A stretch of 64,000 nt of DNA from VGTK01 sp046327915 (lineage in GTDB: Bacteria; Desulfobacterota; Binatia; UBA12015): contig JAXLXO010000035.1 in the NCBI GenBank assembly GCA_046327915.1, positions 1 through 64,000 on the forward strand, given 5' to 3'. Position 1 is the first letter of the stretch. Every line of letters starts with the position of its first letter. A program made the position numbers and the translations under genes. Of this stretch, positions 24,999 through 33,067 are shown piece by piece. The notes beneath the pieces were generated by a model. It saw nothing but the letters and a program-made list of their open reading frames with translations, did no database searches and was not told where the DNA came from.

Positions 24999-27900
24999 TC
25001 ATCGCAGGCACACCAGCTGATTCCCCGCGCCGTTGAACGCGCACGAAGTCGACGCGTACGCGCTCTCCGCGCACAGCCCCGCCGCGGCATCGGTCGCATC
25101 GCCCAGCGTCAGGCGGACCTGAAGCGGCAAGTCGGTCGGAGCCACCGGATACACGCCGTTCTTGCCGGTCACCACGGCCTTCACCTGCCGCGGCGTGCCC
25201 GCGCGGCCGCGGTCGGTCAGTGACAGCTTGACGATGCCGTTCACCGGTGTCGCGCGCCGGTCGAGGAACGTCCACGACTTCCCCGACCCGCTGGGCTTCC
25301 AGCCGTACCGCGTCGCGGCACTGTAAGCGCCCGGCGGCAACGCCGCGTCGAGCGGCCGTGATCCTCCGGCGCCTTCGATCACGAGACGCACGCCGTGCAG
25401 ATGCGGGCGCAGCTCGGCGAACGAGCGCTCCTCGGGCAGCGCGAGCAACGCGGTGAGCTTGACGCCGTCGTCGCCCGCTACGCGGTCCGTGTGCACCCTC
25501 GTCAGCACGAGGCTCGAGCGCGGCTGCAACAGGAAGTCGCGGCCGCCGCCTTCGTTGGTGCACGGATCCTGCGCATCGCACGCGCCGTCCTGGTCCGTAT
25601 CGGTCGCCCCCGCATCGTCCGGGCACGCCACGCTGCTGCCGTCGCAGCTCTCCGCCAGATCGCAGACGCCGCTCGACGCACGGCACTGGACACCCGCGTT
25701 TCCCGCCGGATGCGTGCACGCACCGCTGCCGTCGCAGACGTCGCTCGTGCATTGCAGCGCGTCGGGTGTGCACGACGTTCCGGCGGCGACGAACGCGTCC
25801 GACCGACACTGCGCCGACGTGCCGCTGCAGGTCTCGGCGCGGTCGCACTCCCCCGCTGCGTCACGACAGACGACGGTCGCGGAGCGGAACCTGTCCGCAG
25901 GGCACGCGGACGACGCGCCGTCGCACAGCTCGGCGACGTCGCACACCCCCGCGGCCGCGCGACACTCGACACCCGCGTTGCCGGCGGGATGCGTGCACGC
26001 GCCGCCGCCGTCGCACACGTCCGCCGTGCAGACGTTCGCGTCGGGCGTGCACGACGTTCCGGACGTCGCGAACGTGTTCGCCGGACATTGCGGCGACGAG
26101 CCGGTGCAGGACTCCGCGCGGTCGCACTCGCCCGCGGCGGCGCGGCACACGACGGTCGGCGACAGGAACGCGTCCGCCGGGCAATCGGGCGACACGCCGT
26201 CGCACACCTCGGCGACGTCGCAGCCGCCGCCGGACGCGCGGCACGTCTCGCCGGCGCGCGCCGGTGGGTGGCTGCACGCGCCGTGGCCGTCGCAGACGTC
26301 GTCGGTGCAGAAGCTGTCGTCGAGGCTGCACGGCAGACCCGCGACCACGTTGCAGGTGTCGTGCGCCTCGTCGCAGGCGTTGGCGCACTCGGGTCCGTCG
26401 AAGCACGGGTTGCCGGGATGGAAGCTGCACGCTCCGCGCGAGCAAGAGTCGGGGCCGTTGCAGAAGACGTTGTCCGTGCACGGCGCGGAGTTGTTTCTGT
26501 GCAGGCAGCTGCCAGCGCCGTCGCACACGTCATCGGTGCAGACGTTGCCGTCCGTGGTGCAGGCCATTTCGCTCGCGACGAATGCCGGTGCGGGACAGAG
26601 CCCGCTCGCGCCGTCGCACACCTCGGCGGGATCGCACTCGCCGGTCGACGCGCGGCAGACGGTACCGACGCCGATCAGGGTGCACGTCGGCGAGCAGCAG
26701 TCGTCACCGACCAGGTTGCCGTCGTCGCAGCTCTCGCCCGGGTCGACCGTCCAGTCGCCGCAGCGGGGCCCGCTCGCCACGACGCGGATGCGGCTCGGAT
26801 AGCCCTCGGCCACGTACAGGCGGTCCGTGTGCGTGACGACGATGCTGTCCGGGAAGGAGATCTCGGCGAGGCTCGCGGGGCCGCCGTCGCCCGCGCCGGA
26901 CCGGCCGTCGACGCCCGTGCCGATCACCGTCGACAGAAGGCCCGTCGCCGCGTCGATGCGGCGCACGCGGAAGCTGTCCTGCTCGCCCACGTACACGTTG
27001 CCCGCGGAGTCCACGGCGACGCTGATCGCGACGGCCGTCGGCGAGCCCGCCGCCGGCATTCCGTCCGGCGTGAACACGAGGTCCTCCGTGCCGAAGATTC
27101 GCTCGACGATGCCGGTCGCGAAATCGATGCGGCGCACGTGGTCGGCCGTGAGGAGGACCATGCCGCCGCGCGGATCGAGCGCGATCGAGACGGGCCCTCC
27201 GATGCCGGCCTCGCGCGCCGGACCGCCGTCGCCGAGCTCGCTGCAGCCGGTTCCGCCGATGACGGTGCCGAGCGTTCCGCTCGTCGCGTCGATGCGCCGC
27301 ACCGAGCACAGCGCCGGGAACTGCACGAGCTCGACGAAGTACAGGTTTCCGTCCCGGTCGATCGCCATGGATCTCGGCTGACCGATGGCCGACGTGCGCG
27401 CCAGCGCGCCGTCGTTCGAGCGCGACTCGACACCCGTACCCGCGATGGTCGTGATGACACCGGAGATGCCGTCGACCCGCCGGATGCGCGCGTTGCCGCT
27501 GTCGGCAATGAAGACGTCGCCGCGCGCGTCACCGACGGCCGACGCCGGAAACTTCAATCGGGCGGCGACCGCCGGGCCGCCGTCGCCGGAGAAGCCGGAC
27601 TCGCCGTTTCCCGCGACCGCGTCGATGCGGCCCGTGCGCACGTCGATGCGGCGAACCCGCGACTCGAGCTGATTCACCGCGAGGACGTTGCCGGACAGGT
27701 CGCTGCCGAGAACGTGCTCGTTTCCGACCTGCGCCCCGTGCGCGGCGCCACCGTCGCCGCCCGAGCAGCACGAGCCGGTGCCGGCGATGGTCGTGATGAT
27801 CTTCGTCGCGTGATCGATCCGCCGGATGCGCTCGTTGCCGCGATCGGCGACGAACAGGTTGCCCGACTCGTCGAACGCGAGCCCGTACGGCGAGTCCATG

Positions 27901-28859
27901 GACGCGTTCGTCGCGGGGCCGCCGTCGCCGCCGAAGCCGCGCCACGGTCCGGCCACGGTGACCGGCCAGGCGCCGTCGACGCGAACCACCCAGGTCTGCT
28001 GGTCCATCGTCAAGTACATCGTGCCGTCGGCTGCGACGGCAAGGTCGACGATCCTTCCCCCGTAGTACTTGACGTAGATCGAGTCGATCGTTCCGTCGCT
28101 CTCGACGCGCCGGATCCGATGCCCGTCGTACTGGTCGTATCTGTCCGCGATGAGCAGGCGGCCTGCCGGGTCGATCGCGATCGCCGACACGCGCGAGAAG
28201 GAGGCGCTCGTCGCAGGACCACCGTCGCCCGCGTACACGGCGTCGCCGGTGCCGGCGAAGGTCGAGATGATGCCCGTCGCCGCGTCCACGCGCCGGATGC
28301 GGTTGCTGCCCGCGTCGGCGATGAAGAGGTCGCCGTTCGGCGCCACCGCGACGTCGATCGGCTGCGAGAAGCCCGCCAAAGTTGCGGGGCCGCCGTCGCC
28401 CGCGTGCTCGACCGCATTCGAGCCGGCGATGGTCGTGATCGTGCCGTCGATCGCGTCGACACGCCGGACGCGGCGGTGCTCGCTTTCGGCGATGAGCAGG
28501 TTGCCGGCCGCGTCGAACACGATGCCGGCGGGGCCGAAGAGGTGCGCCGACGTCGCCGGTCCTCCGTCGCCGAGGCCGTCGCCGAGGCCCGCGCCCGCGA
28601 CGATGTCCTCGTGGCCGGTGGCGAGATCGATCCGCCGGACGACCGCCCACTGCGGGTCGGCGACGTAGAGCGCGCCGTCGTGCACCGCGAGGCCGTTCGG
28701 AACCTGCGCGACGCTCGTCGCGGGACCGACACCGAGCCCGCCGGCGAAGCGCTCGACGTCCCCCGGCGCGGCCGCGGCGACGCCCGCGAGCGCGAGCATG
28801 ATGCCCAGTACGACGACGAGCACCCGTTGGCGGCCCGGCGGCATCGGTCTGCACCACAT
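24999..28859 (-). CDS. Giant secreted NHL-repeat and Cys-rich (CDDGN-type) protein
   Basis: A 1286-residue exported protein. After the signal peptide (RQRVLVVVLGIMLALAGVAAAA) come about ten NHL-like repeats of 55-60 residues, each with GDGGPA and IRRVD motifs, expected to form one or two beta-propellers. From GDWTVDPGESCDDGN there is a long Cys-rich region with CDDGN, CDGxGxC and CDxAExCDG units, including near-identical 93-residue blocks. A final ~200-residue beta-rich domain with few cysteines follows. ATG at 28859 has a GGAGGGGG site; an in-frame ATG upstream lacks one. Likely a cell-surface or extracellular adhesive/structural protein. A GH16-like gene lies divergently upstream. Confidence 0.8.
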   Translation of the reverse strand: MWCRPMPPGRQRVLVVVLGIMLALAGVAAAAPGDVERFAGGLGVGPATSVAQVPNGLAVHDGALYVADPQWAVVRRIDLATGHEDIVAGAGLGDGLGDGGPATSAHLFGPAGIVFDAAGNLLIAESEHRRVRRVDAIDGTITTIAGSNAVEHAGDGGPATLAGFSQPIDVAVAPNGDLFIADAGSNRIRRVDAATGIISTFAGTGDAVYAGDGGPATSASFSRVSAIAIDPAGRLLIADRYDQYDGHRIRRVESDGTIDSIYVKYYGGRIVDLAVAADGTMYLTMDQQTWVVRVDGAWPVTVAGPWRGFGGDGGPATNASMDSPYGLAFDESGNLFVADRGNERIRRIDHATKIITTIAGTGSCCSGGDGGAAHGAQVGNEHVLGSDLSGNVLAVNQLESRVRRIDVRTGRIDAVAGNGESGFSGDGGPAVAARLKFPASAVGDARGDVFIADSGNARIRRVDGISGVITTIAGTGVESRSNDGALARTSAIGQPRSMAIDRDGNLYFVELVQFPALCSVRRIDATSGTLGTVIGGTGCSELGDGGPAREAGIGGPVSIALDPRGGMVLLTADHVRRIDFATGIVERIFGTEDLVFTPDGMPAAGSPTAVAISVAVDSAGNVYVGEQDSFRVRRIDAATGLLSTVIGTGVDGRSGAGDGGPASLAEISFPDSIVVTHTDRLYVAEGYPSRIRVVASGPRCGDWTVDPGESCDDGNLVGDDCCSPTCTLIGVGTVCRASTGECDPAEVCDGASGLCPAPAFVASEMACTTDGNVCTDDVCDGAGSCLHRNNSAPCTDNVFCNGPDSCSRGACSFHPGNPCFDGPECANACDEAHDTCNVVAGLPCSLDDSFCTDDVCDGHGACSHPPARAGETCRASGGGCDVAEVCDGVSPDCPADAFLSPTVVCRAAAGECDRAESCTGSSPQCPANTFATSGTSCTPDANVCTADVCDGGGACTHPAGNAGVECRAAAGVCDVAELCDGASSACPADRFRSATVVCRDAAGECDRAETCSGTSAQCRSDAFVAAGTSCTPDALQCTSDVCDGSGACTHPAGNAGVQCRASSGVCDLAESCDGSSVACPDDAGATDTDQDGACDAQDPCTNEGGGRDFLLQPRSSLVLTRVHTDRVAGDDGVKLTALLALPEERSFAELRPHLHGVRLVIEGAGGSRPLDAALPPGAYSAATRYGWKPSGSGKSWTFLDRRATPVNGIVKLSLTDRGRAGTPRQVKAVVTGKNGVYPVAPTDLPLQVRLTLGDATDAAAGLCAESAYASTSCAFNGAGNQLVCLR
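25689..26246. repeat. 279-bp tandem repeat inside the Cys-rich region
   Basis: The segment encoding AGNAGVxCRA...CTHP recurs with a period of 279 bases (93 residues): one copy's GACACCCGCG lies near 25689 and the next near 25968. The repeats are diverged but in frame, consistent with domain duplication rather than with CRISPR. Confidence 0.6.
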
Positions 28860-29047
28860 TGCTGCCCCCTCCGCGCACGGCAAGACGTGTGCGCGCGTTG
28901 TGCTGTCGGCAGTGATGCAGCGAAAGTTGAGCGTCACGACAAATCTCCCGGACCACGGCTGTCGTGGCATCACCAGGAACAGAAGTGGCTGGGATCGTCT
29001 CCGGGGCGGTGGTAGCGTCCGCGCCTCCGACGACCTGGAGGTGAGCC
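28860..29047. other. Divergent intergenic region
   Basis: This 188-base stretch separates the giant NHL gene and the GH16-like gene and should hold both promoters. It contains ribosome-binding sites on both edges (GGAGGGGG and CTGGAGG) and a short CCACG/CGTGG repeat; nothing else is seen. Confidence 0.4.
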
Positions 29048-30532
29048 ATGACGCGACGTGCCCGATTCCATCTGATCGCGACCTTCGTCACCGCCTTGGT
29101 GGCCGCAGCGCCCGCGGCATTCGCCAGCAGCGACTTCTCCACCGGCGTGCTGCAGCGCCGCGATCCCGCGATCGGCACCGATCTCGGTCTCGGCCTCTGC
29201 CGCCTGTTCATCGGCCCGCGCGGCGCGATCCCGGCCGGCACGTTCGTGCTGAACATCGGCGACGAGGACATCCGCAACGGCTACGAGCTCGAGCTGCGCG
29301 GACAGGCGACGTCCGACGGTGCCGGCGGCTACACGCTCTCCACCGACCAGCAGGCTGCGGAGGAGTTCTACGAGCAGATCCTGCACCGCGCGCTGCGGCT
29401 CGAGAAGTCCGACTTCGACCTGCGGCAGCTGATCGTCGAGGTCCGACAGACAGACCGTGACCTCGCCTTCGACGACGTGACCTGCACGATCAAGCTCGAC
29501 GGCTCGATCCTGACGGACACGAAGCCGCTCACGTCGCTCGCGACCTCACCGGCTCCTCTGCTGCGCCGGGTCCCGACCGCGCCGGTGCAGCTGCGCTACG
29601 TCGGCTCCGGCACGTACTTCGAGCCCGCCGGTACCGCCGCTGCTCTCGATGCGCCGAGCGAGACGTCGAGCACGTCCGCCGCGGGCTGCGCGGCGCCGAA
29701 CTTCACGCCGCTGCCCGCGCAGTGCGGCTCGCCGACCTGTCTGGTGACCTTCGCCGGCTACCAGTGGTGGACGGAGTACAACTTCTTCCCGCCGCCGACG
29801 TACTTCTACAACAACAACAACGCGTGGGCGCCGAAGAACGTCACCGTCGACGCCGAGGGTCTGCACCTCTTCGTGCGGCAGCAGGATCTGGGCGCCGGTC
29901 TCACGTGGGCAGCAGGAGAGGCCGCGACCGCGCTCAACCTCGACGGCAGCGTCGCGGATCTCGGATACGGAACGTACCTCGTGACCGCGAAGGTCAAGAC
30001 GGCCGCGTCGTGGTCGGATCTCGATCCGAACGTCGCGTTCGGCGCGTTCACGTACGAGCGCGATCGCACCGGTGACGCGAACAATCCCGGCCGCGAGCTC
30101 GACCTCGCCGAGATCTCGCGCTGGGGCCATGCAGCAGGCACGCCGTGCCGGATCTCTCCGCCCGCGCTCTGCCCCGGCAACGCTCAGTTCACCGTGCAGA
30201 ACTGGGACGCGCAGGCGAACAACCTCAACCGCTACACGATCAAGGGCGGCGTCGACACGATCACGCTGGTGATGAAGTGGCCCGGAGCGAACCAGCCGGT
30301 CACGTTCTCGCAGTACGACGGCGCGTACACGCTCGACACCGTCGGAGCGGCGACTCCCGCCTATACCTGGACGACGGTCGCGGATCAGAACAGGTTCATC
30401 CCCTCCGACGGCTGCCAGCAGTTCCACCTCAACCTCTGGATGGGCGACTTCACCGACGCGAGCGGCGGTTACAACCCGCCGCCGAACGGCGTGCAGGAGG
30501 TCGTGGTCACGAACTTCCAGTACCGCCGCTGA
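29048..30532 (+). CDS. Secreted GH16-like beta-glucanase-fold protein
   Basis: A 494-residue protein with signal peptide (HLIATFVTALVAAAPAAFA). Residues ~230-494 carry a concanavalin-like beta-sandwich signature: QWWTEYNFF, YGTYLVTAKVKTA, and GRELDLAEISRWG near residues 349-356, which fits the GH16 beta-bulge pattern E-x-D-x-x-E with nucleophile and acid/base Glu. WTTVADQNRF and QFHLNLWMGDF are the later strands. The N-terminal ~190 residues are a separate domain. It may hydrolyse beta-glucan or another polysaccharide. Strong GGAGG site. A hairpin follows the stop. Confidence 0.7.
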   Translation: MTRRARFHLIATFVTALVAAAPAAFASSDFSTGVLQRRDPAIGTDLGLGLCRLFIGPRGAIPAGTFVLNIGDEDIRNGYELELRGQATSDGAGGYTLSTDQQAAEEFYEQILHRALRLEKSDFDLRQLIVEVRQTDRDLAFDDVTCTIKLDGSILTDTKPLTSLATSPAPLLRRVPTAPVQLRYVGSGTYFEPAGTAAALDAPSETSSTSAAGCAAPNFTPLPAQCGSPTCLVTFAGYQWWTEYNFFPPPTYFYNNNNAWAPKNVTVDAEGLHLFVRQQDLGAGLTWAAGEAATALNLDGSVADLGYGTYLVTAKVKTAASWSDLDPNVAFGAFTYERDRTGDANNPGRELDLAEISRWGHAAGTPCRISPPALCPGNAQFTVQNWDAQANNLNRYTIKGGVDTITLVMKWPGANQPVTFSQYDGAYTLDTVGAATPAYTWTTVADQNRFIPSDGCQQFHLNLWMGDFTDASGGYNPPPNGVQEVVVTNFQYRR

Positions 30533-30540
30533 CGACGCGG

Positions 30541-30578
30541 GCTGCGGGGCGCCACCGTCACGCTGCGTGCCCCGCAGC
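30541..30578 (+). terminator. Hairpin after the GH16-like gene
   Basis: GCTGCGGGGC (30541-30550) and GCCCCGCAGC (30569-30578) are perfect reverse complements with an 18-base loop. It starts nine bases after the stop. No T-run follows; termination is inferred from position. Confidence 0.45.
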
Positions 30579-30639
30579 TCGCCGCACCGACGCCACGGCG
30601 TCGCTCATGCGCGGGCGGTTTCGTGCCGTTGAACGGTGG

Positions 30640-32478
30640 ATGAGACCGCTGTCGCGCACTTCCGTCATCGTCTCGCTGGCTGCACTCGCGATGGGCGCTT
30701 GCAGTCACACGTCGAGCTCGCCCCCGGCCGACGGCGTCACCTTCGCCGACCCGCCGATCCCGGCGAGCGCCGTCGCGATCGGACACGCTCCATCGGACCG
30801 CGTGCTGAACCTCGTCCTCGGACTCGAGCGCGACTCCGAGGGACTCGCGCAGCGCGTGCGCGACATCGCGACGCCGGGCTCGCCGCACTACCACGTGCGG
30901 CAGTCGGTAGCGGACACCGCCGCCGAGTTCGGCGCGACACCCGACACGATCGCCGCGATCGTCGCCGACCTCGAGAAGCGCGGTCTGCCGGTCGAGCAGA
31001 ACGTCACCGGTGCGTTCTTGACCGCGCGCTTGACGGTCGCGCAGGCGGAAGACCTGTTCCGCACGGCCATCGGCACGTACCGCCTCGGCGGCCGCGGCAC
31101 GTTCCTCTCGCCGGACGGCGCACCGTCCGCGCCCGCCACGTGGAACGGCGTCGTGCGCGAGGTCTTCGGCCTCAGCACGTTGCCCGCGCTCGACGACGTC
31201 CGCGACGAGGAGGAAGAGGAGGAGTCGTTCCGCGACGACGCGACGCACGCGCGCGCGGCGTTCACCGTGATCGACCAGCCCGGCGCCGCCGGTCCGAGCG
31301 GCACGCCGCAGGGCTGTGCGGACGCGCTCGCGACGAAGGGCTTCAAGCCGAACGAGCTGCTCACCGCCTACGGCATCGACGCCCTGCGCGGCCAGGGCTA
31401 CGCCGGCCAGGGCATCCGTCTCGCCGTCGTCGAGGACGGCGGCTACGTGCAGAGCGACATCGACACCTTCACGAGCTGCTACGCGATCGCGAATCCGGTG
31501 ACGCCGACGCTCGTTCTCACCGGCGGCCTCACCGAGCCGTTGCCGGTCAACGGCGAGGCGACGCTCGACATCGAGGTCGCGCTCTCCGTCGCGCCGCAGC
31601 TCGCCGGTCTCTACGTCTTCGAGTCGAACGAGGAGACGCTCGCCGACCGCATCATCCTCTACGCGGCCCCGCTCGACCCGGCGAACACCGGCGGCGCGCC
31701 CGTCGACGTCCTGTCGTCGAGCCTCGGCACGTGCGAGCAGTCCTTGACGCAGAGCTACGTCGACCTGATGGAGCACGTCTTCGCCACCGCCGTCGCGGCG
31801 AACGTCAGCGTGTTCGCATCGGCCGGCGATTCGGGATCGTCCACCTGCTACCACCACGACGGCACGACGCAGGCGCAGTCGGCGAGCTATCCCGCGACGT
31901 CGGCGTACACGACCGCCGTCGGCGGGACGAACCTTGCGCTCGACGCGAGCAACGCGATCGCCGGCTCGTCGGTGTGGAACGACCAGCCGTGGAACGGCGG
32001 TGACTCGGCGGGCGGCGGCGGGCCGTCGGTCTTCGTCGCGGCGCCGTCGTGGCAGAGCGGGACCGGCACCGGAGACACGATGCGCACCACGCCGGACGTC
32101 GCGTTCCTCGGCGATCCGCTGCCCGGCTACGCGATCTACCGCTCGTCCAACGGCGGCTGGTACGACGACGGCGGCACCAGCGCCGCGACGCCGTTCCTCG
32201 CCGCGTCCACCGCCCTCCTGCACCAGGCGATGCTCGCGCAGACGAACGCGGTACCCGTCGTCGCGTACGAGTGGATCTCGGGGCTCGCCGCGTCGAGCGC
32301 GAACGACGTCTTCTACGACATCGTGCTCGGCGACAACGATCTCTTCGGCGTCGGCTGCTGCACCGCCGCTCCGGGCTACGATCAGGCGAGCGGCTGGGGC
32401 TCGCTGAACGTCGGCGCGGTGTCGCAGGCGCTCGACGCGTCGCCGCAGTACCAGATCGAAGTGTCGGGCGGCAGCTGA
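30640..32478 (+). CDS. S53 sedolisin/kumamolisin-type serine-carboxyl protease
   Basis: A 612-residue exported protease, probably lipid-anchored (N-terminal LSRTSVIVSLAALAMGAC). An N-terminal pro-domain (residues ~45-190) ends at a Glu/Asp-rich linker (DEEEEEESFRDD), a likely processing site. The catalytic part has the Glu-Asp pair GEATLDIE (~305-309), the oxyanion-hole Asp in FASAGDSGSS (~393), and the nucleophile Ser in GGTSAATP (~513). The calcium loop FYDIVLGDN and GYDQASGWGSLN are present. Sedolisins act at acidic pH. ATG at 30607 is an alternative start. A 16-bp hairpin follows the gene. Confidence 0.9.
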   Translation: MRPLSRTSVIVSLAALAMGACSHTSSSPPADGVTFADPPIPASAVAIGHAPSDRVLNLVLGLERDSEGLAQRVRDIATPGSPHYHVRQSVADTAAEFGATPDTIAAIVADLEKRGLPVEQNVTGAFLTARLTVAQAEDLFRTAIGTYRLGGRGTFLSPDGAPSAPATWNGVVREVFGLSTLPALDDVRDEEEEEESFRDDATHARAAFTVIDQPGAAGPSGTPQGCADALATKGFKPNELLTAYGIDALRGQGYAGQGIRLAVVEDGGYVQSDIDTFTSCYAIANPVTPTLVLTGGLTEPLPVNGEATLDIEVALSVAPQLAGLYVFESNEETLADRIILYAAPLDPANTGGAPVDVLSSSLGTCEQSLTQSYVDLMEHVFATAVAANVSVFASAGDSGSSTCYHHDGTTQAQSASYPATSAYTTAVGGTNLALDASNAIAGSSVWNDQPWNGGDSAGGGGPSVFVAAPSWQSGTGTGDTMRTTPDVAFLGDPLPGYAIYRSSNGGWYDDGGTSAATPFLAASTALLHQAMLAQTNAVPVVAYEWISGLAASSANDVFYDIVLGDNDLFGVGCCTAAPGYDQASGWGSLNVGAVSQALDASPQYQIEVSGGS

Positions 32479-32499
32479 GGCCGATCGCGGCAGTCGTCA

Positions 32500-32534
32500 C
32501 GCGCTGCCCGACCGGACTCCGGTCGGGCAGCGCG
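32500..32534. terminator. Perfect 16-bp bidirectional terminator hairpin
   Basis: CGCGCTGCCCGACCGG (32500-32515) and its exact complement at 32519-32534 flank the loop ACT. It lies between the convergent stops of the S53 protease (32478) and the small Cys-rich gene (32546). It is the strongest hairpin I noticed in the window. Confidence 0.7.
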
Positions 32535-32545
32535 ACGAGCGCGCT

Positions 32546-32968
32546 TCAGGCCGCGGTGCAGCTGCCGTAGTCGATCTCGCAGTCGCAGTAGCCTTCGTCG
32601 TCCGGCGTCGGCGGCTCGCAGGTCGTGTTGCAGTTGAAGATCGCGTTGGTGCCCTCCTGGATCATCTGGATGTTGCTCGGGCAGCTCAGCGACACCACGG
32701 ACACGCACTGGAACGTGCCGTTCAACACGCCGCAGAGCGGCGGCGCCGCGACCCCGGTGGCCGGGATGCGGAGGCCGAACGGCTGTGCGGTGGTGCCACC
32801 GCTCGGCGTCACCGCGAGCTCCTTGACGGTCTCGTTGTTCTTCAGTGCCTTCACGACGCTGCGCCATTGCTTCGCGTTGAGGGCGAGCGCAGGGGTGGCG
32901 AGCGCGATCGCCGCGAGGATCAGCAGCGCGGTGCGCAGGTGGCGGCGGGGGGTGGAATTCGGCTTCAT
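32546..32968 (-). CDS. Small secreted Cys-rich protein
   Basis: A 140-residue protein with signal peptide (HLRTALLILAAIALATPALA). About 60 residues of mature helix/linker (AKQWRSVVKALKNNETVKEL) are followed by a Cys-rich end with CNTTC, YCDCEIDYGSC. AGGAGG lies eight bases before the ATG. It lies downstream of the PAE-like gene on the same strand but on its own. No enzymatic motif; a secreted structural or binding protein is likely. Confidence 0.65.
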   Translation of the reverse strand: MKPNSTPRRHLRTALLILAAIALATPALALNAKQWRSVVKALKNNETVKELAVTPSGGTTAQPFGLRIPATGVAAPPLCGVLNGTFQCVSVVSLSCPSNIQMIQEGTNAIFNCNTTCEPPTPDDEGYCDCEIDYGSCTAA

Positions 32969-33067
32969 CACGGGTTCCTCCTGAAACGGGTCGGAAAGGG
33001 ACGTCTGGTGCTGCCCGGGGTGACGTCTACGGCGCGCGCGCAACGTTGACAAGACACGATTTCGCTC

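Noticed and set aside
25689..26246. Repeats in the Cys-rich region as a CRISPR array
   Set aside because: The period is 279 bases, in frame and diverged, with no short identical repeats or cas genes.
25395..29015. 1200-codon open frame antisense to the NHL gene
   Set aside because: Low-complexity Arg/Ala composition and no ribosome-binding site; the NHL gene has a signal peptide and repeats.
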